This document shows positions 50,860 to 62,660 of a stretch of DNA of 64,000 nucleotides, piece by piece. Each line of letters opens with the position of its first letter. Positions within the stretch are counted from its first letter, which is position 1. A program made the position numbers and the translations under genes. The notes below the pieces were generated by a model that did not search any database, was not told the DNA's origin, and saw only the letters and a program-made list of their open reading frames with translations. Location: positions 207,441-271,440 of the forward strand of contig CAUYUJ010004536.1 of assembly GCA_963575745.1 (NCBI GenBank), in the 5' to 3' direction. This DNA is from Prorocentrum cordatum. Taxonomy: Eukaryota > Sar > Dinophyceae > Prorocentrales > Prorocentraceae.

Positions 50860-53570
50860 TTTGTGTCAGGACACCCCCGGGGGGGTCGATTTATTGCGCT
50901 GGCCACCCAGCCGGCCGCGCAAAACCGCACAATCAGCCGAATTGTTTTGTCCAAGCCGAGAAGGCCTCCATAAGGGGCTCCAGAAGGCCCGAGGAATTAC
51001 CCGATCAAGGTGCCCTAATAGCAGCTAAGGTGCGTGGATTTCCAAATGTCCCAAATATTTAAGCGATGAGGGTGATTTTGCTGATGGTGGTTATGGTGAT
51101 GATGGTTCTGGTGATCCTATGTGTTTTACGCATGTTCCTATGTGTTGTTCCTCTATGGTGGTTTGGCGCGAATGTGTTCTGCGTATGTTCCTGTATATGA
51201 TCTCATGGTTATGCAAATATTATCGGTGCATGATGCGAGCCCAAGACGCATGATCGTCTCAAGACGGAGCTGCGGATGATGACCACGATCAGCGGCAATG
51301 TTTTGTCGAGTACGCTGGACAACACTTCTACGGTCCGAACGGAATGGCAAGAGAGTTGTCTGCTACAACACAGGCTGAGCAGCACCGTGGATCCGAGAAC
51401 ATGGGCACAACAGGCTGAGCAGCACCTTGGTCGCGAGAGCTTGAATCGCAAGCTCCAGGGAGACGTTGTGGTGGCCGACGCATATGATCATCCAAGCGAA
51501 GCGCCGGCAAATACTTTGGAGAGTCTGCGAGACATACGAGGCGGCAGAGGCTGAACCACACCGTGGCCGCGAGAGCACGGCACGGAACAAATGCAGGAGG
51601 GAGCGCAAGACTGCGCGCCACGGTCGGCAAGCTAGCAAGCATCGCGGCAAAACGGTAGTCCAACGTTTCAGTCTACACGGGGATCCAGAAGGCCTCCCCC
51701 CCCCGGTCTCCCTTGATGGCGTACTGTGGAGCGTGCGGGCCGCCTTCGCGGGCGGCGCGCCAGTGAGGTTTGCGAGGGCGTTCGCCGCGCGAGAGCGCTT
51801 CTCGGTTGACGCGGGACGCGCGCTGACGGCGAGGCGGCGCAGGCGCTGCGCGCGCAGCCGCATCTTCGAAGCTGTAGCTGCCAACGTGCCGGAGAGCATG
51901 CTGGAGAGCAGACCGCGCTCGGGGTCTGCGCGCGCGGACAGCGCCAGGGCCACCTGGAACTTCTTACCGCGCAGCCGGGATACCTCCAACGCTGTGAGAC
52001 CGTTCAGCAACCCGTGACATGGTGAGATTCGCGTAGGTCAATCGTCGTGCCCTCCGTACTTGCAGTGTCTTTGGCCTGGGCGGTGGTGATCTTGTGCCCT
52101 GAGCCCCCCTCTGCTTCTGTCGATGGCTTCGTGCAGCTGGCCACGAGCTCCCCTTGGCTACGCGCACGTTCGACTACAAAGTCCACCATTTACACTCATG
52201 TGACCCTTCCTTGACCTCTACGACCTGGCGATCCATATTGTGCAGCAACTAGCACGGATGGAGTGAGCCTCCTCTTTCGAAACGGGGCCCTCGCGTGAGA
52301 CTTCGGCGAAGCATACGCGCACGACTTAGACATCCTGCAACGCCTAGACGGATGGAGGGCCATAGGCGTCTTCCAAGTGAGGGATTATCGTTTACAACAA
52401 GGCCCTCGTCTGACTGGCGGACCGACTGGCTTCTCGTCATTCAAGGGGGGTCGCCCGCAATGCAAAGGAATACTTGTTTGGACTTATGAGGACGGGACTT
52501 CGGACGGGAGGGTGTACTGCAGCATCGGTTGATGCATCTTGGGTTTACTCTGGTCCTCCTTCTCCTCTTCCTCCATCCTCGTCTCTCTACCCCCGCCCCG
52601 CACCTCAAGTCGCACACGCTCCCCGATGGACCCATTCTTTGCTGCGGTCCACAGAGACAGAAGACAATCGAAACATATGACCGTAAACGTTCGGAGGTCC
52701 GCGCGGAATTCTTGACACGGCGCTGGACCGCACACCCGTTTACCGGCGCGCGGACCGTGCGGGGGGCGCCGTGCAGGGGTGGCGGGGAGATGGGCCCAAC
52801 GCCGAGCCAAGCACTCTGCGCGTGCATCTGAACGTTTATGATGACTGCTTTTTCTGGTCTTCGAGTGGCGTTCACGCTCCCCGACGGACCGATCCTTCGC
52901 TTCAGTCCACGGGCGGGCGTTCCTGGTGGCGGCGTCGTTCTGCGACGAGGTGACCGCGACCAATCGAATCGGGGATCGACTACAGAATTGATTTACCCCA
53001 AAATTATTTTTCTCGTCGGATGAAAAATGTTAGCCAGCGTGGGCCGCAAACAATGTGTTTCTAGCAGTATATGGTGTGCAATATATGTGGACCTTCTACG
53101 TTGCGCACTATATGTGGTGCAATATATGCTGTGTAATGTATTTGGTGCAATTTGTGTGAACGAACTTAAGTTGCGCGATACGTTTTCTTATTCGGTGTTT
53201 CGACATTGGGCGAAAGCGGGGGAGGGGGAGTCTGACTCCAGACCTCTGCTTAATGCGACTGATTGGAACAGTGTGTCCTGTGGGGGAAACTTCTGGGGAG
53301 ATCCTACGGGGGAAACCGAATCCGATTAGAATCGATTTGGATTCCGATTAGAATCTCCAGGATTTGCAATTCCAGAGGATCCCGCAACAACTGGCTCCCC
53401 CCGGGGTACACCGCAACCGTCGCCCTGGAGCCCTTGTCTTCCCAACCACCCTGTGTTGTTGGGTCCTCGTGCTGAAGAGACTGCGCCCGGCGTTCCTTCC
53501 TCCTTCCTTCCTCCTCTTCCTCCTCCCCCTCCTCCCTCCTCCCATCCCTGCCTCGCCTCCCCCACCCAAC
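50860..53570. other. Duplicated region without recognised gene
   Basis: It is repeated at 58,145-60,855. A minus-strand frame at 52,010-51,363 (start MLNGLTALEVSRLRGKKF) has a plausible helical N-terminal part followed by low-quality sequence; I cannot identify it, and confidence that it is a gene is low. 52,610-52,930 contains two related segments with CTCCCCGATGGACC and CTCCCCGACGGACC, each near CCGTAAACGTTCGG or GAACGTTTATG. 53,060-53,150 has repeats of TATATGTGGTGCAATATATG. 53,490-53,560 is CTCCTCC-rich. Confidence 0.4.
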
Positions 53571-53574
53571 ACAA

Positions 53575-54441
53575 CGTTTCGTGGCCCCCGTGGCGGTGTC
53601 GGTGTCCCCCCACCCCGCATAGCGATTCGTGGCCCCATAGGTAGGAGCTCCACCTAAGGCCCCAGTGGCGGTGTCCACATGCGTCTACCCCACCCAGCAC
53701 AGCGCTTCGGGGCCCTACAAGGAGCTCCACCTAAGGCCCCAGTGGCGGTGTCCACATCTGCCCCCCCCTCAGCACAGCGTTGCGTGGTCCCATATGGAGC
53801 TCCACCTAAGGCTCCAATAACGGTGTTCACATGCGTCTCCCCCGCCTAGCAAAGCGATTCGTGGCCCCATATGGTGCTACACCTAAAGCCCCAGTGGCGA
53901 TGTCCACGTTCGTCCCCCCCACCCAGCACAGCGCTTCGTGGCCCCATAGGGAGCTCCACCTAAGGCCACAGTGACGGTGCCCACATGCGTTTCCCCCACC
54001 CAGTACAGCGTTTCGTGGCCCCACAGGGGACATCACCTCCACCTACTGTTCCAGTGGCCTGTGCCCACACCAGTCTCCCCCACCCATCACAGCGTTTCGT
54101 AACCCCATGTGGTGCTACACCTGAGGCTCCAGTGGCGGTGCCCGGCATCTGTTTCCCCACCCAACTCAACCTTCGTGGCCGCCATAGGGAGCTCCACCTA
54201 AGACCCCCGTGGCGGTGTCGCATTGCGTCCCCCCACCCAACACAACGCTTCGTGGCCCCATAAGGAGCTCCACCTAAGGCCCTAGTGCGGTGTCCACGTG
54301 CGTCTGCCCCACCCAGCGCGTTGATTGGTGGCCCTATGGGGAGCTCCACCGAAGGCCCCAGCGGCGGTGTCCACGAGCGTCCCCCCCACCCAGCACAGCG
54401 CTTCGTGGCCCCATAGGGAGCTCCACCTAAGGCCACAGTGG
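53575..54441. repeat. 77-bp minisatellite, copy 1 (11 units)
   Basis: Units contain CACAGCGCTTCGTGGCCCCA, then GGAGCTCCACCTAAGGCCC, then CAGTGGCGGTGTCCACATGC. The period is about 77 bp. It ends at the junction with the truncated gag-like ORF. Confidence 0.95.
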
Positions 54442-55042
54442 CCTCGAAGCTCAGGCCCTCGATATTCGCCACGTCGACCTCCGTTCCGATCGCAGCGCCG
54501 GGCCCGCCGCTGAGGGCGATCCAGGCCTGACCCGCACCAGGAGCCTCCAGCAGCTTCCCGCCCAGGCGAGCCACGGCCATGCCCAGGCGCAGCAGGCCGG
54601 CCCGCTCCGCGGCCGACAGCTTACCAGCAGCCTCCTGCCAGGTGACCCGCTGGCCGCCCACGGCCACGGCCTCCCTCGGCTCAGGCAAGGCAGCGTCCAT
54701 CTCCAGCGCCGCCTGACGGCCCCGCGTCAACGCGTCGGCCAGCTCGTCGGGCCCCAGCTCCTCACGGAAGCGATACAGCCTCCGCATCTTGCGCGTCCGC
54801 AGTGCCAGCGGGAAGGCTCGGGCAGGCCCAGTCTCGGGGTCCCCACAGCTCATGTCCTCAGCGTAGATGTCACCATCTGGGGTCAGGACGACCCACTCGC
54901 CTTCCGCCGCGTAGTGCAGCAGCACCCGCTCGTGGTCGACGTCGTCGTCGGCGAAACGGCAGACCACGTGCTCCCCTGGGAGCGCTCTAGTCCACCACTC
55001 CCGCCCCGCGTCGCCGCGGAGCCACCCCACGAGCGACGCCAT
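54442..55042 (-). pseudogene. Truncated copy of gag-like ORF2
   Basis: It copies the first 200 codons of ORF2 (start ATG 55,042), then is cut at 54,442. The frame remains open into the adjacent minisatellite, giving a chimeric tail with no expected function. Confidence 0.9.
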
Positions 55043-55514
55043 GCCTGCGAGTGACCACCTTCGCCACCAGCCAGTGCACCAGGCCTCCAAGCAGCGCTCC
55101 AGCGAGCTTCTCAGCCGCCTTCTCGCCAGCCGACGCCTCCGGGCACGCCCTCGCCTCGCAGGCCGGGCAGGCCGCGCACGGCGGCGGCTCGCAGGCCGGG
55201 CAAGCCGCGCAGGGAGGCGGCTCGCAAGCCGGGCAGGCCGCGGCCTCCGGGCAGGCCGCGCACGCCGCCGCCTCTGGGCACGCTGGGCAGGCAGGGCACG
55301 AGAGGTCTGGGCAGGCCGCCTGCCCTGGGCCCCAGCCTGGCCCAAAGAAAGCCGCGGCCTCCAGCGCCAGCACCGCCCAGGCCGGCAACGCGGCCGCCCC
55401 GCCAGGGATGGCGACCGCGTCCATCGACTCTGGACCAGAGAAGCTCAAAGTAGGAAAATAGAGCCAGATGGCAACAGAGGCAAGAGGAGGCTCGCCAAAA
55501 ACATGATCTACCAC
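54987..55514 (-). CDS. Duplicate of retrotransposon ORF1 (Cys-rich)
   Basis: It is a duplicate of the 48,229-47,702 frame with its A1 repeat at 55,432-55,617. RT, recombinase, methyltransferase and the 3' repeats are absent from this copy, so it cannot move by itself. Confidence 0.6.
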   Translation of the reverse strand: MVDHVFGEPPLASVAIWLYFPTLSFSGPESMDAVAIPGGAAALPAWAVLALEAAAFFGPGWGPGQAACPDLSCPACPACPEAAACAACPEAAACPACEPPPCAACPACEPPPCAACPACEARACPEASAGEKAAEKLAGALLGGLVHWLVAKVVTRRHGVARGVAPRRRGAGVVD

Positions 55515-55617
55515 GGCAGGGTTGCATCATCATCAAGAGGCGACTCATGCTCTGTGAAGCCAATGGGCGACAAACAGACAACAACTCGAGACTTCCTTCA
55601 CGTGCAAGCACAAACCA

Positions 55618-58112
55618 TGACATTTGCTTCTTCTCGGCCTTCCGACAGCTCAAGACGGCCCAAGAGGCCGCCAAGATCGCCCCAAGATCGCCCAAGAGGC
55701 CTCCAAGACAGCCCCAGAACGGCCCAAGAGGCCCCCAAGACGGCCCCAAGAGGCCCCCAAGACGGCCCAGGCGGCCTGTAAGACGCCCAAGATGGGCCTC
55801 CGAGACGGCCCTGAACACCCCAAGAGGGCCCCAAGTCGGCCCAGAGAGGCCCCCCAAACGGCTTCCGATGGCGTCAGACGGGCCAGGAGCCCACCAAGAC
55901 GGCCGAAGATGGCCCTAAGATGGCCCAAGATGGCCCAAGAGGCCTCGAAGAGGGCCTCCAGGAAGGCCCGAAAAGGCCCAAATCATTGATTTTCCATGAG
56001 TTTTTGAAGGATTGTGGCATTTGCTTTTTTTCGGCCTTCCAACGGCCCGAGACGGCCCAAGAGCCCCCGAAGACCGCCCACGAGGCCCAAGACGGCCCCG
56101 AGAGGCACCCAAGACGGCCCAAGAGGCCTCCAAGACGCTCAAGACGGCCTCGAAGACGGCCCAAGAGCCCTCCAAGAAGGCCCGGAAAGGTCAAAATGGC
56201 TTCCAGACGGCCAAGAGGACCTTCAAGATGCCCAAGTGTTCCCCGAATGTTTTCCAAACTGATTCGGGGAACACATGGTCCGATGGCTTGGCAGGTCTGG
56301 CCTCAACGTTCGGCCACATAGACACTTCCAAAAAGGCAGGGGGCGGCGGTGATTCGCCGTAGGCGTCTTCGATCCGCCGCCCCCTGTCGATTCGTCGCAG
56401 GCGTGCCTGGCGTGCTCGACGATTTCGGTTTTGGTTTTGGTTCTTTTTCCAAAAAGAACTCCCCCTGGGGCTTCAGCCCGTCCCGCCGGCCACCCGAAAG
56501 GATCTTCCAGAGGTGGTTGCCGAGGGTTTTCCTGCCCCAGATGGCTCCAAGATGACCCAAGATGGCCTCCACGATGCTTCCAAGACGGCCAAGATGGACT
56601 CCAAGATGGCCCAAGATGCACCCAAGACGGCCTCAGATGGGCTCAAAACGGCCCAAGACGGCCGAAGAGATCCTAAGAGGCCTCCACGTTTGCCCAAGAG
56701 GCCTCCAAGACGGCCCAAGGCGACCCAAGAGGCCTCCAAGAGGTCCTCAAGGAGGGCCCGAAGAGGCCAAAATCATTGATTTTCCATTGGGTTTTGAAGG
56801 ATTTTGACATTTGCTTCTTCCTGGCCTTCCGACAGCTCAAGACGGCCCAAGAGGCCGCCAAGATCGCCTACGAGGCCTCCAAGAGGGCCCCTTGATGGCA
56901 CAAGCGGCCCCCAAGACGGCCTCAAGAGGGCACAAAGACGAGGCCTCCAAGACGCCCAAGATGGCCTCCAAGACGGCTCCGAAGCGCCCCAAGAGGACCC
57001 AAAATCGGTTCAGAGAGGCCCCCCAAACGGCTTCCGACGGCGTCAGACGGGCCAGGAGCCCACCAAGATGGCCGAAGTTGGCTCGAAGCTGGCCCAAGAC
57101 GGCCCAAGAGGCCTCCAATAGGGCCTCTAGGAAGGCCAGAAAAAGGCCAAAAACACGGATATTCAATATTTTGTTGAATGATTTTGACACTTGCTTCTTT
57201 TCGGCCTTCCGACGGCCCGATACGGCCCAAGAGCCCCCACAGATCGCCCAAAGATCGCCCAAGATGCCTCCAAGATGGCTCCAGAACGGCCCAAGAGGCC
57301 CCCAAGACGGCCCCAAGAGGCCCCCCAGACGGGCCCAGGAGGCTTTTAAGACGCCCAAGATGGCCTCCGAGACGGCCCTGGAGCATTCCAAGAGGGCCCC
57401 AAATCGGCTAAGAGAGGCCCCCCAAACGGCTTCCGAGGGCGTCGGACGGGCCAGAGGCCCACCAAGACGGCCGAAGATGGCCCTAAGAGGGCCCAAGACG
57501 GCCCAAGAGGCCTCCAAGAGGGCCCCAAGTCGGCTCAGAGAGGCCCCCCAAACGGCTTCCGACGGCGTCAGACGGACCAAGAGCCCACCAAGACGGCCGA
57601 ACATGGCCCTAAGAGGGCCCAAGACGGCCCAAGAGGCCTCCAAGAGGGCCTCCAGGAAGGCCCGAAAAGGCCCAAATAATTGATTTTCCAAAGAGTTTTT
57701 GAAGGATTGTGGCATTTGCTTTTTTTTCGGCCTTCCAACGGCCCGAGACGGCCCAAGAGCCCCCGAAGATCGCCCAAGAGGCCCAAGACGGCCCCAAGAG
57801 GCACCCAAGACGGCCCAAGAGGCCTCCAGGACGCTCAAGATGGCCTCCAAGACGGCCCAAGAGCCCTTCAAGACGTCCCCCAAGAAGGCCCGAAAGGGTG
57901 AAAATGGCCTCCAGGCGGCCAAGATGATCTTCAAGATGCCAACGTGTTCCCCGAATGCTTTCCAAACCGATTCGGGGAACACATGGTCCGATAGCTTGGC
58001 AGATCTGGCCTCAACGTTCGGCCACGTAGGCGCTTCCAAAAAGGCAGGGGGCGGCGGTGATTCGCCGTAGGCGTCTTCGATCCGCCGCCCCCTGTGGTCT
58101 TGCCACAGGGGT
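55618..58112. repeat. Satellite array, duplicated copy
   Basis: It duplicates 48,333-50,827, including hairpin modules at 56,233-56,459 and 57,941-58,112. Confidence 0.9.
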
Positions 58113-60859
58113 GCCCGGAGTGCTGAATTTCATTTGGTTTTTAGTTTGTGTCAGGACACCCCCGGGGGGGTCGATTTATTGCGCTGGCCACCCAGCCGGC
58201 CGCGCAAAACCGCACAATCAGCCGAATTGTTTTGTCCAAGCCGAGAAGGCCTCCAAAAGGGGCTCCAGAAGGCCCGAGGAATTACCCGATCAAGGTGCCC
58301 TAATAGCAGCTAAGGTGCGTGGATTTCCAAATGTCCCAAATATTTAAGCGATGAGGATGATTTTGCTGATGGTGGTTATGGTGATGATGGTTCTGGTGAT
58401 CCTATGTGTTTTACGCATGTTCCTATGTGTTGTTCCTCTATGGTGGTTTGGCGCGAATGTGTTCTGCGTATGTTCCTGTATATGATCTCATGGTTATGCA
58501 AATATTATCGGTGCATGATGCGAGCCCAAGACGCATGATCGTCTCAAGACGGAGCTGCGGATGATGACCACGATCAGCGGCAATGTTTTGTCGAGTACGC
58601 TGGACAACACTTCTACGGTCCGAACGGAATGGCAAGAGAGTTGTCTGCTACAACACAGGCTGAGCAGCACCGTGGATCCGAGAACATGGGCACAACAGGC
58701 TGAGCAGCACCTTGGTCGCGAGAGCTTGAATCGCAAGCTCCAGGGAGACGTTGTGGTGGCCGACGCATATGATCATCCAAGCGAAGCGCCGGCAAATACT
58801 TTGGAGAGTCTGCGAGACATACGAGGCGGCAGAGGCTGAACCACACCGTGGCCGCGAGAGCACGGCACGGAACAAATGCAGGAGGGAGCGCAAGACTGCG
58901 CGCCACGGTCGGCAAGCTAGCAAGCATCGCGGCAAAACGGTAGTCCAACGTTTCAGTCTACACGGGGATCCAGAAGGCCTCCCCCCCCCGGTCTCCCTTG
59001 ATGGCGTACTGTGGAGCGTGCGGGCCGCCTTCGCGGGCGGCGCGCCAGTGAGGTTTGCGAGGGCGTTCGCCGCGCGAGAGCGCTTCTCGGTTGACGCGGG
59101 ACGCGCGCTGACGGCGAGGCGGCGCAGGCGCTGCGCGCGCAGCCGCATCTTCGAAGCTGTAGCTGCCAACGTGCCGGAGAGCATGCTGGAGAGCAGACCG
59201 CGCTCGGGGTCTGCGCGCGCGGACAGCGCCAGGGCCACCTGGAACTTCTTACCGCGCAGCCGGGATACCTCCAACGCTGTGAGACCGTTCAGCAACCCGT
59301 GACATGGTGAGATTCGCGTAGGTCAATCGTCGTGCCCTCCGTACTTGCAGTGTCTTTGGCCTGGGCGGTGGTGATCTTGTGCCCTGAGCCCCCCTCTGCT
59401 TCTGTCGATGGCTTCGTGCAGCTGGCCACGAGCTCCCCTTGGCTACGCGCACGTTCGACTACAAAGTCCACCATTTACACTCATGTGACCCTTCCTTGAC
59501 CTCTACGACCTGGCGATCCATATTGTGCAGCAACTAGCACGGATGGAGTGAGCCTCCTCTTTCGAAACGGGGCCCTCGCGTGAGACTTCGGCGAAGCATA
59601 CGCGCACGACTTAGACATCCTGCAACGCCTAGACGGATGGAGGGCCATAGGCGTCTTCCAAGTGAGGGATTATCGTTTACAACAAGGCCCTCGTCTGACT
59701 GGCGGACCGACTGGCTTCTCGTCATTCAAGGGGGGTCGCCCGCAATGCAAAGGAATACTTGTTTGGACTTATGAGGACGGGACTTCGGACGGGAGGGTGT
59801 ACTGCAGCATCGGTTGATGCATCTTGGGTTTACTCTGGTCCTCCTTCTCCTCTTCCTCCATCCTCGTCTCTCTACCCCCGCCCCGCACCTCAAGTCGCAC
59901 ACGCTCCCCGATGGACCCATTCTTTGCTGCGGTCCACAGAGACAGAAGACAATCGAAACATATGACCGTAAACGTTCGGAGGTCCGCGCGGAATTCTTGA
60001 CACGGCGCTGGACCGCACACCCGTTTACCGGCGCGCGGACCGTGCGGGGGGCGCCGTGCAGGGGTGGCGGGGAGATGGGCCCAACGCCGAGCCAAGCACT
60101 CTGCGCGTGCATCTGAACGTTTATGATGACTGCTTTTTCTGGTCTTCGAGTGGCGTTCACGCTCCCCGACGGACCGATCCTTCGCTTCAGTCCACGGGCG
60201 GGCGTTCCTGGTGGCGGCGTCGTTCTGCGACGAGGTGACCGCGACCAATCGAATCGGGGATCGACTACAGAATTGATTTACCCCAAAATTATTTTTCTCG
60301 TCGGATGAAAAATGTTAGCCAGCGTGGGCCGCAAACAATGTGTTTCTAGCAGTATATGGTGTGCAATATATGTGGACCTTCTACGTTGCGCACTATATGT
60401 GGTGCAATATATGCTGTGTAATGTATTTGGTGCAATTTGTGTGAACGAACTTAAGTTGCGCGATACGTTTTCTTATTCGGTGTTTCGACATTGGGCGAAA
60501 GCGGGGGAGGGGGAGTCTGACTCCAGACCTCTGCTTAATGCGACTGATTGGAACAGTGTGTCCTGTGGGGGAAACTTCTGGGGAGATCCTACGGGGGAAA
60601 CCGAATCCGATTAGAATCGATTTGGATTCCGATTCGAATCTCCAGGATTTGCAATTCCAGAGGATCCCGCAACAACTGGCTCCCCCCGGGGTACACCGCA
60701 ACCGTCGCCCTGGAGCCCTTGTCTTCCCAACCACCCTGTGTTGTTGGGTCCTCGTGCTGAAGAGACTGCGCCCGGCGTTCCTTCCTCCTTCCTTCCTCCT
60801 CTTCCTCCTCCCCCTCCTCCCTCCTCCCATCCCTGCCTCGCCTCCCCCACCCAACACAA

Positions 60860-62660
60860 CGTTTCGTGGCCCCCGTGGCGGTGTCGGTGTCCCCCCACCC
60901 CGCATAGCGATTCGTGGCCCCATAGGTAGGAGCTCCACCTAAGGCCCCAGTGGCGGTGTCCACATGCGTCTACCCCACCCAGCACAGCGCTTCGGGGCCC
61001 TACAAGGAGCTCCACCTAAGGCCCCAGTGGCGGTGTCCACATCTGCCCCCCCCTCAGCACAGCGTTGCGTGGTCCCATATGGAGCTCCACCTAAGGCTCC
61101 AATAACGGTGTTCACATGCGTCTCCCCCGCCTAGCAAAGCGATTCGTGGCCCCATATGGTGCTACACCTAAAGCCCCAGTGGCGATGTCCACGTTCGTCC
61201 CCCCCACCCAGCACAGCGCTTCGTGGCCCCATAGGGAGCTCCACCTAAGGCCACAGTGACGGTGCCCACATGCGTTTCCCCCACCCAGTACAGCGTTTCG
61301 TGGCCCCACAGGGGACATCACCTCCACCTACTGTTCCAGTGGCGGTGCCCACATGCGTCTCCCCCACCCATCACAGCGTTTCGTAACCCCATGTGGTGCT
61401 ACACCTGAGGCTCCAGTGGCGGTGCCCGCATCTGTTTCCCCCACCCAACACAACGCTTCGTGGCCCCATAGGGAGCTCCACCTAAGACCCCCGTGGCGGT
61501 GTCGCATTGCGTCTCCCCCACCCAACACAACGCTTCGTGGCCCCATAAGGAGCTCCACCTAAGGCCCTAGTGCGGTGTCCACGTGCGTCTGCCCCACCCA
61601 GCGCGTTGATTGGTGGCCCTATGGGGAGCTCCACCGAAGGCCCCAGCGGCGGTGTCCACGAGCGTCCCCCCCACCCAGCACAGCGCTTCGTGGCCCCATA
61701 GGGAGCTCCACCTAAGGCCACAGTGGCGGTGCTCACATGCGTTTCCCCCGCCCAGTACAGCGTTTCGTGGCCCCACAGGGGACATCACCTCCACCTACGG
61801 TTCCAGTGGCGGTGCCCACATGCGTCTCCCCCACCCATCACAGCGTTTCGTAACCCCATGTGGTGCTACACATGAGGCTCCAGTGGCGGTGCCCGCATCT
61901 GTTCCCCCCACCCAACACAACGCTTCGTGGCCCCATAGGGAGCTCCACCTAAGACCCCAGTGGCGGTGTCCCATTGCGTCTCCCCCACCCAACACAACGC
62001 TTCGTGGCCCCATAGGGAGCTCCACCTAAGGCCCTAGTGGCGGTGTCCACATGCGTCTGCCCCACCCAGCGCATTGATTCGTGGCCCCATGGGGAGCTCC
62101 ACCGAAGGCCCCAATGGCGGTGTCCACATGCGTCTACCCCACGCAGCACAACGCTTCGTGGCCCCATAAGGAGCTCCACGTAAGGCCCCAATGAAGGTGT
62201 CCACGTGCGTCTGCCAAACCCAGCACAGCGTTTCGAGGCCCGACAGGGAGCCCGACCTAAGGCCCCACTGGCGGTGTCCACATGTTCCCCCCCACTCAGT
62301 ACAGCGCTGCGTGCTCCCATATGGAGCTCCACGTAGGCCCCAGTGGCGGTGTCCACATGCGTTTGTCCCACCCAACACAGCGTTTCGCGGCCTCATAGAA
62401 AACCCCACCTAAGGCCCCACTGGCGGTGTCCACATGTTCCCCCCCACTCAGCACAGCGTTGCATGGTTCCATATGGAGCTCCACCGAAGGCTCCAGTGGC
62501 GGTGTTCACACGCGTCTCCCCACCCAACACAGCGCTTCGTGGCCCCCCAAAGAACTCCACCGAAAACCCCAATGGCAAAGTTCGCATGCGTCTCCCCCGC
62601 CCAGCACAGCCTTTCGTGGCCCATATGGGGGCTCCACCGAAGGCGACACCCACAACTGGA
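60860..62660. repeat. 77-bp minisatellite, copy 2 and its continuation (~23 units)
   Basis: The units are of the same type as 53,575-54,441 but the array is longer; units after 61,726 have no counterpart in copy 1. For example CACCCAACA recurs at 61,442 and 61,519, 77 bp apart. Units diverge progressively towards 62,660. Confidence 0.95.

Larger units (their letters stand above)
47157..54441. repeat. Tandem duplication, copy 1 (7,285 bp)
   Basis: It is nearly identical to 54,442-61,726 at a constant offset of 7,285. It contains the 5' 1,176 bp of the retrotransposon, satellite with modules M7 and M8, an unknown 2.7-kb region and 11 units of the 77-bp minisatellite. Isolated differences from copy 2 are few (near 50,970, 51,067 and 53,347), but several indels and substitutions cluster at 54,056-54,270. 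Confidence 0.95.
54442..61726. repeat. Tandem duplication, copy 2 (7,285 bp)
   Basis: It begins abruptly inside the gag-like ORF (CCTCGAAGCTCAGG), joined to the minisatellite word CCACAGTGG. Its right end runs without a break into further minisatellite units. Confidence 0.95.

Noticed and set aside
53960-55345. 461-codon frame fusing a gag-like start to minisatellite sequence
   Set aside because: It is a chimera created at the duplication junction; the part beyond 54,442 is repeat.
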